Positions 17,628-26,663 of a DNA stretch of 64,000 nt are shown here, piece after piece. The stretch is taken from assembly GCF_022179345.1 (NCBI RefSeq), contig NZ_BPQR01000011.1, positions 1-64,000 of the forward strand, in the 5' to 3' direction. The position numbers and the translations under genes were made by a program. The first letter of the stretch is position 1. Each line of letters starts with the position of its first letter. Source of the DNA: Methylobacterium jeotgali. GTDB lineage: Bacteria; Pseudomonadota; Alphaproteobacteria; Rhizobiales; Beijerinckiaceae. Below the pieces are notes generated by a model. It had not been told where the DNA came from and searched no databases. It was given only the letters and a program-made list of their open reading frames with translations.

Positions 17628-18806
17628 ATGGATCGCGAATCACCCATCACGGCCACGGAGGCCGTGTATGACGACGCTCACGCCGGCATGATCTCCGGCG
17701 GCATGGCGGCGCCGCGCGATCCGGCGCCCCAGTCCCCGGTCATGGCCTGGAACGAGTGGGACCCGCTGGAGGAGGTCATCGTCGGCTCCCTCGACGGTGC
17801 CACCATCCCGACCCACCACCTGACGGTGATCTTCAACCTGCCGCGGGCCGCGCAGCCCTTCTACCGCTTCGCCAGCGGCTGGCGGTACCCGAAGTTCATG
17901 AAGAAGCTCGCGCAGCAGGAGCTCGACAACTTCATCAGCATCCTCGCCGGCGAGGGCGTGAAGGTGCGCCGGCCGGATTCGGTCGACTTCTCGAAGAAGT
18001 TCAAGGCGCCGCGCTGGTCGTCGCGCGGCTTCTGCGTCGCCTGTCCCCGCGACCCGTACCTCGTCATCGGCGACGAGATCATCGAGAGCCCGATGTGCTG
18101 GCGCTCGCGCTACTTCGAGGGCGACGCCTACCGCTCGCTCTTCAAGGAGTATTTTCGCGGGGGGGCGCGGTGGACTTCCGCCCCGCGCCCACAGCTCACG
18201 GACGAGCTCTACAACTACGACTACCGGGTGCCGAACCTGAAGGCCGGCGAGCCCATGCAGTTCACGGTCAACGAGTTCGAGCCGGTCTTCGACGCCGCCG
18301 ACTTCGTGCGCTGCGGCCGCGACCTGTTCGTGACGCGCTCCAACGTCACGAACCTGATGGGCATCGAGTGGCTGCGCCGCCACCTCGGCCCCGGCTTCCG
18401 CATCCACGAGATCGAGAGCCGCTGCCCGCAGCCGATGCACATCGACTCGTCCTTCATGCCGCTGGCGCCGGGCAAGGTGCTCGTGAACCCGGACTACGTC
18501 GACGTCGACAACCTGCCGGCGGTGCTCAAGAAGTGGGATGTGCTCGTGGCGCCGCGCCCCGACCCCGTGTCGGGCTTCATGAGCAAGATCTCGATGTGCT
18601 CGCCCTGGACCTCGATCAACGTGCTGGCCATCGACGAGAAGAAGATCGTCGTCGACCAGAGCCAGCCGACCCTGATCAAGGCCCTGAAGGACTGGGGCTT
18701 CGATCCGATCCCGGCGCCGTTCCTCTCCTACGGCCCGTTCGGCGGCTCGTTCCACTGCGCCACGCTCGACGTGCGCCGCCGCGGGACGCTGAAGTCCTAC
18801 TTCTAA
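17628..18806 (+). CDS. Glycine amidinotransferase-like enzyme in the hopanoid locus
   Basis: Amidinotransferase of 392 residues, closely like animal arginine:glycine amidinotransferase and bacterial inosamine-phosphate amidinotransferases. Recognisable blocks: FEPVFDAADFVRCGRDLF, TNLMGIEWLRRHL, PMHIDSSF and GGSFHCATLDVRRRGTL. The catalytic triad is visible as Asp222, His271 and Cys377, with spacing like the animal enzyme. Family chemistry: transfer of the amidino group of L-arginine to an amine. It sits beside hpnL, hpnI, hpnJ and hpnK, whose product carries an amino-cyclitol. I infer that it guanidinylates that head group; a soluble substrate such as glycine remains possible. ATG 17628 follows AGGGGAC. 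Confidence 0.9.
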   Translation: MDRESPITATEAVYDDAHAGMISGGMAAPRDPAPQSPVMAWNEWDPLEEVIVGSLDGATIPTHHLTVIFNLPRAAQPFYRFASGWRYPKFMKKLAQQELDNFISILAGEGVKVRRPDSVDFSKKFKAPRWSSRGFCVACPRDPYLVIGDEIIESPMCWRSRYFEGDAYRSLFKEYFRGGARWTSAPRPQLTDELYNYDYRVPNLKAGEPMQFTVNEFEPVFDAADFVRCGRDLFVTRSNVTNLMGIEWLRRHLGPGFRIHEIESRCPQPMHIDSSFMPLAPGKVLVNPDYVDVDNLPAVLKKWDVLVAPRPDPVSGFMSKISMCSPWTSINVLAIDEKKIVVDQSQPTLIKALKDWGFDPIPAPFLSYGPFGGSFHCATLDVRRRGTLKSYF

Positions 18807-18814
18807 TCCTCCTC

Positions 18815-18840
18815 CGCGCGCCGCTTCGGAGCGGCGCGCG
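18815..18840 (+). terminator. Hairpin after the amidinotransferase gene
   Basis: An 11-bp perfect stem (18815-18825 with 18830-18840) is closed by a TCGG tetraloop, 9 bases after the stop. The T-run is missing, but stem and position support termination. Confidence 0.6.
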
Positions 18841-18926
18841 GCGCGCGTTGCGCGGCCGACACAGCGCGCCTCGAAACCATTCGTTCACCGTCTTCGGTGG
18901 GTGAGAGCGTAAGCGTTTGTGTCCAT

Positions 18927-19805
18927 ATGTCGGGCATGCTGCGCTCCCGACTCGCCAAGACGTTCACCCGGATCGCCCGCTCCGCCGTGGCGGTCGCCGC
19001 CCTGGCCGGCGGCACGGCCGCCGTCCGGGCCGCAGACATGCCGACGCCCGCCGCTGCGCCGGTCTTCACCCAGGTCGACCAGAACATCTGGGTCGTGACC
19101 CTGACGGCGAACATCAAGGCGCAGCCGCGCTATCCGGGCGCTTCGGACTACACGGCCATCGGCTTTCCCTCAGTCAGCATCCGGAAGCTCGGAGAGCCTG
19201 AGCGCTTCTCGACGCCCGACGAGGGCCTAAGCTTCGCGCTCTACGAGACGAGCACGTTCCGGATCGGGCCGACCGTCCGCTACATCTCGGGCCGCTACTA
19301 CGGCGACGACCGCCGGCACCTGTTCGGCTTCCGCGATGCCGGCTTCGCCCTGGAGCCTGGCGTGTTCGGAGAGTTCACCCCCGTCGACTGGCTGCGGGTC
19401 CGCGCGGAGATCCGGCACGGCACCATCGGTCACCACGGTGTCGTCGGCTCCGTCGGCGCCGACTTCATCCAGCCCTTCGACCGCTGGCGCTTCTCCATCG
19501 GCCCGCGCTTCAACTTCGGCGACGGCGCCTTCGCCCGCCGCTACTTCGGCGTCCTGCCGATCGAGGCGCTCCTGAACGGCCGTGTCACCGCCTTCCGCCC
19601 CGACAGCTTCACGTCGGCCGGCGTGCTCGGCGCCGTCACCTACACCTTCGACGAGCGCTGGGCGGTGACGGGCTACGCCGGCTACAACCGCATCATCGGC
19701 TCTTCCGCCGACAGCCCGCTGGTGCGCCGCCCCTTCGGCAGCCCAGACCAGTTCGTGTTCGGCGCCAAGATCGACTACTCGTTCACGATGCCGGCGCTGT
19801 TCTGA
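18927..19805 (+). CDS. MipA/OmpV-like outer-membrane protein
   Basis: About 292 residues. A signal peptide is visible: basic RSRLAKTFTRIARS, a hydrophobic AVAVAALAGGTAAV core and a probable AVRA cleavage site. The remainder alternates aromatic and glycine-rich strands (FRIGPTVRYISGRYYGDDRR, GPRFNFGDGAFARRYFGV) and ends YSFTMPALF, as expected for an outer-membrane beta barrel with a terminal Phe. It resembles the MipA/OmpV family. ATG 18927 is taken; ATG 18936 is the alternative and the GTG at 18897 is unlikely. Same strand as the amidinotransferase but beyond a hairpin. Confidence 0.75.
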   Translation: MSGMLRSRLAKTFTRIARSAVAVAALAGGTAAVRAADMPTPAAAPVFTQVDQNIWVVTLTANIKAQPRYPGASDYTAIGFPSVSIRKLGEPERFSTPDEGLSFALYETSTFRIGPTVRYISGRYYGDDRRHLFGFRDAGFALEPGVFGEFTPVDWLRVRAEIRHGTIGHHGVVGSVGADFIQPFDRWRFSIGPRFNFGDGAFARRYFGVLPIEALLNGRVTAFRPDSFTSAGVLGAVTYTFDERWAVTGYAGYNRIIGSSADSPLVRRPFGSPDQFVFGAKIDYSFTMPALF

Positions 19806-19833
19806 TCCGCGCCAGCGCCGTCGCGGGCGGGCC

Positions 19834-20898
19834 ATGACGCTCACGACCGGGCCGGAGCGGCGCCCGGTCCTCACCGTCCTCCAGGCCGGGCGCGCGGCGG
19901 CCGCCCTTGCCATCGTCGTCTACCACTCCGCCATCGCCACCCGCGACTTCGCCGGCGCGATCCCCGAGTCGGTCTTCCGCATCCTCGAATGCGGTACCTT
20001 CGGCGTCGATTTCTTCTTCGTCCTCAGCGGGTTCATCATCCTGCACGCGCACGGGGGCGATCCGCCGGGGGCCGCCGCCGCCCGGGCCTACGCCTGGAAG
20101 CGCGTCACGCGCATCTACGTGCCCTATCTGCCGGTCGCGCTGGCGCTCATCGGGCTCTACCTCGCCCTCCCCGGCCTCTCCGCCCGGACGCGGGAGTGGA
20201 GCCTCCTCACCTCGCTGACGCTCGTCCCGACCGGCGCTCCGCCGGCGCTCGCCGCCGCCTGGACGCTCGAGCACGAGATGATGTTCTACGTCCTGTTCCT
20301 GGCCTTCTTCCTGGCACGGCGCGCCTTCCCGGCCCTGATCGCGCTCTGGGTCGCGTCGATCCTCGTCGGGATCGGCCTCGGGCTCGAGACCTCCTACGCG
20401 GCGCCCTCGCCGCTCAGCATCCTGGCGCCGATCAACGCCGAGTTCGTGGCCGGAATGCTCGCCGCCCTGGCGGTGCCGCGCCTAGCCGGACGCCTTGCCC
20501 TCCCCTGCCTGCTGGCGGGGCTCGGCGGCATCGCCGCCTTCTTCGGTTTCGCGGTGGATCCCGCCGGGCCGGCGCGGATGGCCTTCGGCACGGCGGTGGC
20601 GCTCTGCGTCGCGGGTGCCGTCAGGCTGGAGATCGACGGCCGCCTCGGCGTGCCGGCCTGGGCGATCCTGCTCGGGAATGCGTCCTACGCGATCTACCTC
20701 GTCCACAACCCGCTGGCGTCACTGGGGGCCCGGATCGCGGCGCGCGTCGAGCCGCTGCGCTCCTGGCCCGCGAGCCTCGCGCTCTGCATCGGGCTCGGCG
20801 TCGCCGCGGGCCTCGTCTACCATCTGGCGTGGGAGAGGCCGGCGCTGGCCTGGCTGCGGCGGAGGGTCGGCCCCCGCCGCGAGGCACTGTCTCAGTAG
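19834..20898 (+). CDS. Acyltransferase-3 family membrane protein
   Basis: About 354 residues, OafA/NodX-like. Family hallmarks: RAAAALAIVVYHS with the catalytic-type His, FGVDFFFVLSGFIIL and AWKRVTRIYVPYLPVALALIGLYL, followed by about ten hydrophobic segments and a C-terminal NASYAIYLVHNPL block. Such proteins O-acylate sugars or lipids at the membrane. The substrate is unknown; nearby candidates are surface polysaccharide or hopanoid head groups. It lies 28 bases after the MipA-like gene, probably co-transcribed. Its last seven bases overlap the end of the convergent PBP1A gene. Confidence 0.85.
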   Translation: MTLTTGPERRPVLTVLQAGRAAAALAIVVYHSAIATRDFAGAIPESVFRILECGTFGVDFFFVLSGFIILHAHGGDPPGAAAARAYAWKRVTRIYVPYLPVALALIGLYLALPGLSARTREWSLLTSLTLVPTGAPPALAAAWTLEHEMMFYVLFLAFFLARRAFPALIALWVASILVGIGLGLETSYAAPSPLSILAPINAEFVAGMLAALAVPRLAGRLALPCLLAGLGGIAAFFGFAVDPAGPARMAFGTAVALCVAGAVRLEIDGRLGVPAWAILLGNASYAIYLVHNPLASLGARIAARVEPLRSWPASLALCIGLGVAAGLVYHLAWERPALAWLRRRVGPRREALSQ

Positions 20899-23312
20899 AG
20901 GCCGCCGGCCTGGGCGGCCCGGTCCGCGTCGGCAGGTACCGCCGCCGGAGCGGAGGGCTGCGCGACGTAGGCGTCGGGCGGCGCCGTGCCGGGCTTGAAC
21001 GCCTCCAGGATCGTGCCGCCGCCCTCGCCTGAACCAGCACGCATGCCGGAGGCGACGTTGACGCGGATCAGCTTGATGCCCGGCGGCACCCGGAACGGGG
21101 TCGGAGGCTTGTCCTTCAGCGCGTTCTTGAGGAAGTCGAGGGCGATCGGCGCGGCGAGGCCGCCGCCGGTCGCCCGGTCGCCGAGCGAGCGCGGCTTGTC
21201 GAAGCCGAGATAGACGCCGACGGCGAGATCCGGCGAGAAGCCCACGAACCAGGCGTCCTTGGCGTCGTTCGTGGTGCCCGTCTTGCCGGCCAGCGGCTTG
21301 CCGACCTGCTTCAGGATGGTGGCGGTGCCGCGCTGGACCACGCCCTCCATGATCGAGACCATCTGGTAGGCGGTGAGCGGATCGAGCACCTGCTCGGAAT
21401 CGTCCACGAGCTTCGGCTCGTCCTGGCCCGACCACTTCTCCGCGTCGCAGCCGATGCACTTGCGGTTGTCGTGCCGGTAGATGGTCTCGCCGGTGCGGTC
21501 CTGGATGCGGTCGATCAGCGTCGGCCGGATGCGGCGACCGCCGTTGTCGAGCATCGAGTAGGCGGCGACCATGCGCATCACGGTGGTCTCGCCGGCGCCG
21601 AGCGACATCGGCAGCACCGGCAGCATGTCGTCGTAGACCCCGAAACGGCGAGCGTACTCGGCGATGAGCGGCATGCCGACATCCTTGGCGAGCCGCACCG
21701 TCATCAGGTTCTTCGAGTGCTCGATGCCGTAGCGGAGCGTGTGTGGGCCGCCGGCCTTGCCGTCGTAGTTCGAGGGCGTCCACGCCTCCTGGCCGGGCCC
21801 GGCCTCGATGGTGATCGGCGAGTCCTGCACGATGGAGGACGGGGTGTAGCCGTTGTCGAGCGCCGCCGAGTAGACGAGCGGCTTGAAGGAGGAGCCCGGC
21901 TGGCGCATCGCCTGCGTCGCCCGGTTGAATTCCGACTCGTCGAAGGAGAAGCCGCCGACCATGGCGTGCACGCGGCCCGTGTAGGGGTCCATGGCGACGA
22001 TGGCGCCGGAGATCTCGGGCTTCTGCCGCAGGCGGAAGCTGCCCTTGCCGCCGTCGATGGCCTCGACATAGACCACGTCGCCGGGGCTGAGCGCCGCGGC
22101 CGCCGAGCGGCCGGTCCAGCGCAGGCCCTCGGCCGGGATCGTGCCGGTCTCGCGATCCTTCGAGACCTGGCCCGAGGCCTCGCGGCGGGGCTGGAGGCCG
22201 ATCTGCGCGACGCCGCCCGCGGTGGAGAGCACCACGGCGAGGCGCCAGGGAGCGACGTCGCCGAGCGCGGGAACCTCGGCCACCGCCATGCCCCAGTCGC
22301 GGCCGGTGAGGTCGACCTTGCTCTGCGCTCCGCGCCAGCCGCGGGCCTGGTCGTAGCGGATCAGGCCGTCGACGAGCGCCTTGCGCGCCCAGGCCTGCAT
22401 CTTCGGGTCGATGGTGGCGCGCACCGAGAGGCCGCCCTCGTAGAGCTTCTTCTCGCCGTAGCGCTCGGAGATCTCGCGGCGGACCTCCTCGGTGAAGTAG
22501 TTGGCGTTGGCCGCGTTCGGGAAGGCGATGCGCGGGTTGACGCCGAGGCCCTGCTTCTTGGCGGCCTCGGCCTCCTCGGCGGTGATGTAGCCGTTCTGGG
22601 CCATCAGGCCGATGATCTCGTTGCGCCGGGCGAGCGCCGCCTGGGTCTTGCGGTAGGGGTGGTAGTTGTTCGGGCCTTTCGGCAGCGCGGCGAGATAGGC
22701 TGCCTCGTTGATCGTCAGCTCGTGGACGGACTTGCCGAAATAGTCGAGCGCCGCCGCCGCGACGCCGTGCAGGTTGCGGCCCGGCACGATGGTGCCGAGG
22801 AAGATCTCGTTGAGGTACAGCTCAAGGATCTTGTCCTTCGAGTAGGCCGCCTCGATGCGCAGCGCGATGAGCGCTTCCTTGATCTTGCGGTCGTAGGTCT
22901 GCTCGTTCGACAGAAGGAAGTTCTTGGCGACCTGCTGCGTGATGGTCGAGGCACCCTGCTTCTTGCCGCTCTTGGCGTTGGTGAGGATCGCACGGACGAT
23001 GCCCTCGGGGTCGATGCCGCCATGCTTGTAGAAGTTCTTGTCCTCCGCCGAGAGGAAGGCTGCGACGACGACCTTCGGCATCGCCTGGATCGGCAGGTAG
23101 AGGCGCCGCTCGCGGGCGTACTCGGCGAGCAGCGAGCCGTCAGAGGCGTGGACGCGGGTCATCACCGGCGGCTCGTAGTTGGCGAGCGCCGCGTGGTCGG
23201 GCAGATCCCGGCTGTACTTCCAGTAGAAGAACGCCCCGGCCGCCGCGAAGAGCACGAACAGCACGGCGCCCGCGCTGAACAGGAAGCCGAAGAAGCGAAG
23301 CACGAGGCGCAT
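20892..23312 (-). CDS. mrcA: Bifunctional penicillin-binding protein 1A
   Basis: Class A PBP of 806 residues: peptidoglycan glycosyltransferase plus D,D-transpeptidase. TM anchor at about 8-30, GT51 domain with catalytic SAEDKNFYKHGG (Glu near 90) and KNFLLSNEQTYDRKIKEALIA, an OB-like insert, then the transpeptidase with SSFK in QPGSSFKPLVYS, SKN in EHSKNLMTV and KTG in LAGKTGTTNDAKDAWFVGF. The C-terminus is short and alanine/proline-rich. The gene follows the amidase gene on the same strand after 140 bases. Confidence 0.95.
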   Translation of the reverse strand: MRLVLRFFGFLFSAGAVLFVLFAAAGAFFYWKYSRDLPDHAALANYEPPVMTRVHASDGSLLAEYARERRLYLPIQAMPKVVVAAFLSAEDKNFYKHGGIDPEGIVRAILTNAKSGKKQGASTITQQVAKNFLLSNEQTYDRKIKEALIALRIEAAYSKDKILELYLNEIFLGTIVPGRNLHGVAAAALDYFGKSVHELTINEAAYLAALPKGPNNYHPYRKTQAALARRNEIIGLMAQNGYITAEEAEAAKKQGLGVNPRIAFPNAANANYFTEEVRREISERYGEKKLYEGGLSVRATIDPKMQAWARKALVDGLIRYDQARGWRGAQSKVDLTGRDWGMAVAEVPALGDVAPWRLAVVLSTAGGVAQIGLQPRREASGQVSKDRETGTIPAEGLRWTGRSAAAALSPGDVVYVEAIDGGKGSFRLRQKPEISGAIVAMDPYTGRVHAMVGGFSFDESEFNRATQAMRQPGSSFKPLVYSAALDNGYTPSSIVQDSPITIEAGPGQEAWTPSNYDGKAGGPHTLRYGIEHSKNLMTVRLAKDVGMPLIAEYARRFGVYDDMLPVLPMSLGAGETTVMRMVAAYSMLDNGGRRIRPTLIDRIQDRTGETIYRHDNRKCIGCDAEKWSGQDEPKLVDDSEQVLDPLTAYQMVSIMEGVVQRGTATILKQVGKPLAGKTGTTNDAKDAWFVGFSPDLAVGVYLGFDKPRSLGDRATGGGLAAPIALDFLKNALKDKPPTPFRVPPGIKLIRVNVASGMRAGSGEGGGTILEAFKPGTAPPDAYVAQPSAPAAVPADADRAAQAGGLY

Positions 23313-23452
23313 CGGGTGTCCGTCAGTCGGTTGATGCGGACATGTCCGCGATCCCGGCAGGGGGCTTCCTCGAACGGCGCGAGCGGCCTTGCCCCGAGGG
23401 GCTCACGGCAACGCGAACGAGGTCCGTTGATCGGCCCGTAACGACACCGCTT

Positions 23453-24721
23453 CTATGGTGAAACTGGGGCGATGGCCGCCGCCTTGCGCGGCGGTCCGGC
23501 CGGGCGGCCGAGGGTGGCGCGATTGGAGAAGAACAGGTCCACGGCCTTGGCCATGGCGCCCGTGACGCTCTCCCGCCAGGGCTGCGACTGGAGGAGGTCG
23601 AGGTCGCGCTTGCTCGAGAGGTAGCCGAGCTCGACCAGAACGCTCGGCACGTCGGGCGAGCGCAGCACCATGAAGCCCGCCTCGCGATGAGGCTTGGCGC
23701 TCATCTCCATCACCGGGCCGATCTGGCCCATCAGGCTGCGGGCGAAGCCCGCGGAGAAGCCGCGGGTCTCGCGCAGCATCAGTTCCTGGAGGATGTCGGT
23801 GACGTCGGTCGGCGGCGCCACGCTGTCGGTTCCGGCGGCGGAGTCGGCCTTGTTCTCGCGCTCGGCGAGCCGGGCGGATTCGGCGTCGGTCGCCTTCTCG
23901 GAGCCCGTGTAGATCGTCGCTCCGCGGACCTGGGGGGCGGACGAGATCGAATCCGCGTGGATCGAGATGAACAGGTCGGCCTTGGCCTCGCGGGCGATGC
24001 GGACGCGCTCGGCGAGCGGCACGAACACGTCCCGGTCGCGAGTCATGCGCACCCGGTAGCGGCCGCCTGTCTCGAGCCGCGCCGCGAGCGCCTGGGCGAA
24101 GCCGAAGACGATGTCCTTCTCGAACACGCCCGTGCTGGCGATGGCGCCGGGATCAGTGCCGCCGTGGCCGGCATCGACCATGATGAGGGGGCGCGAATCG
24201 GCGGGCTCCGGGCTCTCCGCCTTGCGCGGAACCGGCGCCGGGTCGCTGGCGACGGCGGCCTTGCGGAACGCCTCGCGGTCGGCGCGCTGCAACTCGATCG
24301 TCAGCAGGTGCGCTCCGTCGCGGGGACGCGCCACGGTCTCGATGCGCGCCACCGTGGCAGGACCCGCGAGGTCGACCACGACCCGCGAGCGGCCCGGCGC
24401 GAACAGGCCGTAGCGGAAGGACTGGATCAGGCCCTCGCGCCGCCGGCCCGACTCCGCCTCGACCTGGAAGTTCACCTCGGCGAGGTCGATGACCACCCGG
24501 TCCGGCCGCTCCATCACGAAGGCGCGCGCCTCGACGGGCTTCGACAGGGTGAAGGTCAGCTTCGTCGCGCCGCCCTGGCTCGACACGTCGGCGGCGATGG
24601 CGACGGCGGCATTGCGGTTGCGCTCGCCGTCCTGCGCGCCGGCCGGCAGGGCGCAGGCGAGGCCGATCGCGGTCGCGAGCGTTGCGAGGAGGACGCGGAG
24701 CGGGCGAGCGCGTGTCGGCAT
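23453..24721 (-). CDS. amiC: N-acetylmuramoyl-L-alanine amidase (AMIN plus amidase_3)
   Basis: Periplasmic zinc amidase of 422 residues that cleaves septal peptidoglycan. Signal peptide MPTRARPLRVLLATLATAIG to about residue 29, AMIN domain roughly 40-150 (KLTFTLSKPVEARAFV), then amidase_3 with MVDAGHGGTDPGAI (zinc His), the FEKD glutamate, SIHADS (zinc His) and VLVELGYLSSKRD (catalytic Glu). ATG 24721 gives a complete signal peptide. Next gene downstream is PBP1A, so the pair forms a cell-wall unit. Confidence 0.93.
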   Translation of the reverse strand: MPTRARPLRVLLATLATAIGLACALPAGAQDGERNRNAAVAIAADVSSQGGATKLTFTLSKPVEARAFVMERPDRVVIDLAEVNFQVEAESGRRREGLIQSFRYGLFAPGRSRVVVDLAGPATVARIETVARPRDGAHLLTIELQRADREAFRKAAVASDPAPVPRKAESPEPADSRPLIMVDAGHGGTDPGAIASTGVFEKDIVFGFAQALAARLETGGRYRVRMTRDRDVFVPLAERVRIAREAKADLFISIHADSISSAPQVRGATIYTGSEKATDAESARLAERENKADSAAGTDSVAPPTDVTDILQELMLRETRGFSAGFARSLMGQIGPVMEMSAKPHREAGFMVLRSPDVPSVLVELGYLSSKRDLDLLQSQPWRESVTGAMAKAVDLFFSNRATLGRPAGPPRKAAAIAPVSP

Positions 24722-24860
24722 CGTCAGGCGGCCGTCTCCCGTTGCCTTCGGCCCTTGTCGAAGGGGCCTTAGGCTCTAGGGCATAGGAGCCACATGGTTA
24801 ACCGCCGGTTTCCGGCCGAGGTTGCCTCGAACGCCCACTGTGGCTCTCGCGCGACAGCGC

Positions 24861-25733
24861 TCAGACGGCGTCCCGCGCCAGCCGGAGCAGGTTCTGCCCG
24901 TAGGCGGTCTTGGCGAAGAGCTCGCCGCGGGCGACGAGCTGGGCGCGGTCGATGAAGCCCTGCTCGAAGGCGATCTCCTCCAGGCAGGCGACCTGAAGCC
25001 CCTGCCGGTGCTGGAGGGTGCGCACGAACTCGGACGCCTCGAGCAGGCTGTCATGGGTGCCGGTATCGAGCCAGGCGTAGCCCCGGCTCATGCGCTCGAC
25101 ATGCAGCTGGCCCTGCTGGAGATAGGCCTCGTTGACCGAGGTGATCTCCAACTCGCCGCGCGCCGAGGGCTTCACCGCAGCGGCGATGTCGAGGACGCGG
25201 TTGTCGTAGAAGTAGAGGCCGGTGACCGCCCAGGTCGACTCGGGCTCCTTCGGCTTCTCGACGATCTTCGTCGCCCTCCCGTCCTTGTCGAGGGAGACGA
25301 CGCCGTAGGCCTGCGGATTCTCGACGTGGTAGGCGAAGACCGTGGCGCCCTGCCTGCGCGACACGGCGCGGGCGAGGAGGTCGCTCATGCCGGCGCCGAA
25401 GAACAGGTTGTCGCCGAGGATCAGCGCCACCGGGTCCGAGCCCACGAACTCGCGTCCGATGATGAAGGCCTGCGCCAGCCCCTCCGGCTTCGGCTGCACC
25501 GCGTAGGAGAAAGAGAGGCCGAACTGCTCGCCGGTGCCGAACAGGCGGCGGTAGTTGTCGAGGTGCTCGGGCGTCGAGATGACCAGGATCTCGCGGATGC
25601 CGGCGAGCATCAGCACCGAGACCGGATAGTAGATCATCGGCTTGTCGTAGACCGGCAGGAGCTGCTTGTTGATCGACAGCGTCGCCGGGTGGAGCCGCGT
25701 GCCGGAGCCGCCGGCCAGGATGATGCCCTTCAT
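24861..25733 (-). CDS. rfbA: Glucose-1-phosphate thymidylyltransferase RfbA
   Basis: Nucleotidyltransferase of 290 residues making dTDP-glucose from dTTP and glucose-1-phosphate, the entry to dTDP-L-rhamnose. N-terminus [18 protein letters not shown] carries the GGxGTR nucleotide motif; [19 protein letters not shown] and EKPKEPES follow in the usual order. ATG 25733 starts the family-typical sequence; the upstream ATG overlaps rfbD. Last gene of rfbC-B-D-A, 10 bases after rfbD. Confidence 0.95.
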   Translation of the reverse strand: MKGIILAGGSGTRLHPATLSINKQLLPVYDKPMIYYPVSVLMLAGIREILVISTPEHLDNYRRLFGTGEQFGLSFSYAVQPKPEGLAQAFIIGREFVGSDPVALILGDNLFFGAGMSDLLARAVSRRQGATVFAYHVENPQAYGVVSLDKDGRATKIVEKPKEPESTWAVTGLYFYDNRVLDIAAAVKPSARGELEITSVNEAYLQQGQLHVERMSRGYAWLDTGTHDSLLEASEFVRTLQHRQGLQVACLEEIAFEQGFIDRAQLVARGELFAKTAYGQNLLRLARDAV

Positions 25734-25743
25734 GCTCTGAACC

Positions 25744-26658
25744 CTACGCTCCGACGCCACCGACCTGACCCATGTCCCGGACCGGACCCAGGAGACGGTC
25801 GAGGATGTCCTCCAGCGCCTCCGGCCACGGCCGTAGGCTGATCGCGAAGGATTGCGTCAGGCTCGTGGTATCGAGGCGGGAATTCGCCGGCCGCCGGGCC
25901 GGCGTCGGGTAGGCCGACGTCGGGATGCCGTCGACCGGCACCGAGCGGCCGCCCCGCCTGGCGCCCCCGGCGACGATGGCGCGGGCGAAGCCGCACCAGG
26001 TCGTCTCGCCGCCGTTGACGGCGTGGAAGGTGCCGGTCGGCGCCTCCGGATCGCGGGCGAGATGCAGCGCGACCTCGGCCAGCGCCGCCGCAAGATCGGC
26101 GGCCGAGGTCGGGCAGCCGTGCTGATCGTCGACGACGCTGAGGCGGTCGCGCTCGTTGGCCAGCCGCAGCATCGTCTTGACGAAGTTGCCCCGGTGCGGG
26201 CTCACCACCCAGGCAGTGCGCAGGATGGCGTGGCGGGGGTTGGCCGTCCGCACCGCCATCTCGCCCGCCGCCTTGCTCGCGCCGTAGACGCTCTGCGGGG
26301 CGATCGGCGCGTCGGAAGCGTAGGCGCCCTCCCCCGAGCCGTCGAAGACGTAGTCCGTCGAGACGTGGACCAGGGGAATGCCGGTCTTCGCCGTCGCGGC
26401 GGCGAGGAGGGCGGGCGCGAGCGCGTTCAGCGCCCAAGCCGCGCCGACCTCGCTCTCCGCCTTGTCGACGGCGGTGTAGGCGGCTGCGTTGATCACTGCC
26501 GCCCAGGGCCTGCCGGCGATGGCCTCCGAGACCGCCGCCTCGTCGGTGATGTCGAGGGCGGCGCGCTCCGGGGCATGGACCTGCACGCTCTCGGGCCAGG
26601 CGAGCGCCCGCAACTCCGTGCCGACCTGCCCGCCGCCGCCGAGGACGAGGATGTCCAT
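25744..26658 (-). CDS. rfbD: dTDP-4-dehydrorhamnose reductase RfbD
   Basis: Short-chain reductase of 304 residues completing dTDP-L-rhamnose. [16 protein letters not shown] is the Rossmann motif; [11 protein letters not shown] and the YGASK (Tyr-Lys) pair are the catalytic block. The region [17 protein letters not shown] near the C-terminus is typical of RfbD. Starts 5 bases after the rfbB stop; ATG 26658 is used because the longer frame runs into rfbB. Confidence 0.94.
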   Translation of the reverse strand: MDILVLGGGGQVGTELRALAWPESVQVHAPERAALDITDEAAVSEAIAGRPWAAVINAAAYTAVDKAESEVGAAWALNALAPALLAAATAKTGIPLVHVSTDYVFDGSGEGAYASDAPIAPQSVYGASKAAGEMAVRTANPRHAILRTAWVVSPHRGNFVKTMLRLANERDRLSVVDDQHGCPTSAADLAAALAEVALHLARDPEAPTGTFHAVNGGETTWCGFARAIVAGGARRGGRSVPVDGIPTSAYPTPARRPANSRLDTTSLTQSFAISLRPWPEALEDILDRLLGPVRDMGQVGGVGA

Positions 26659-26663
26659 CCGCC

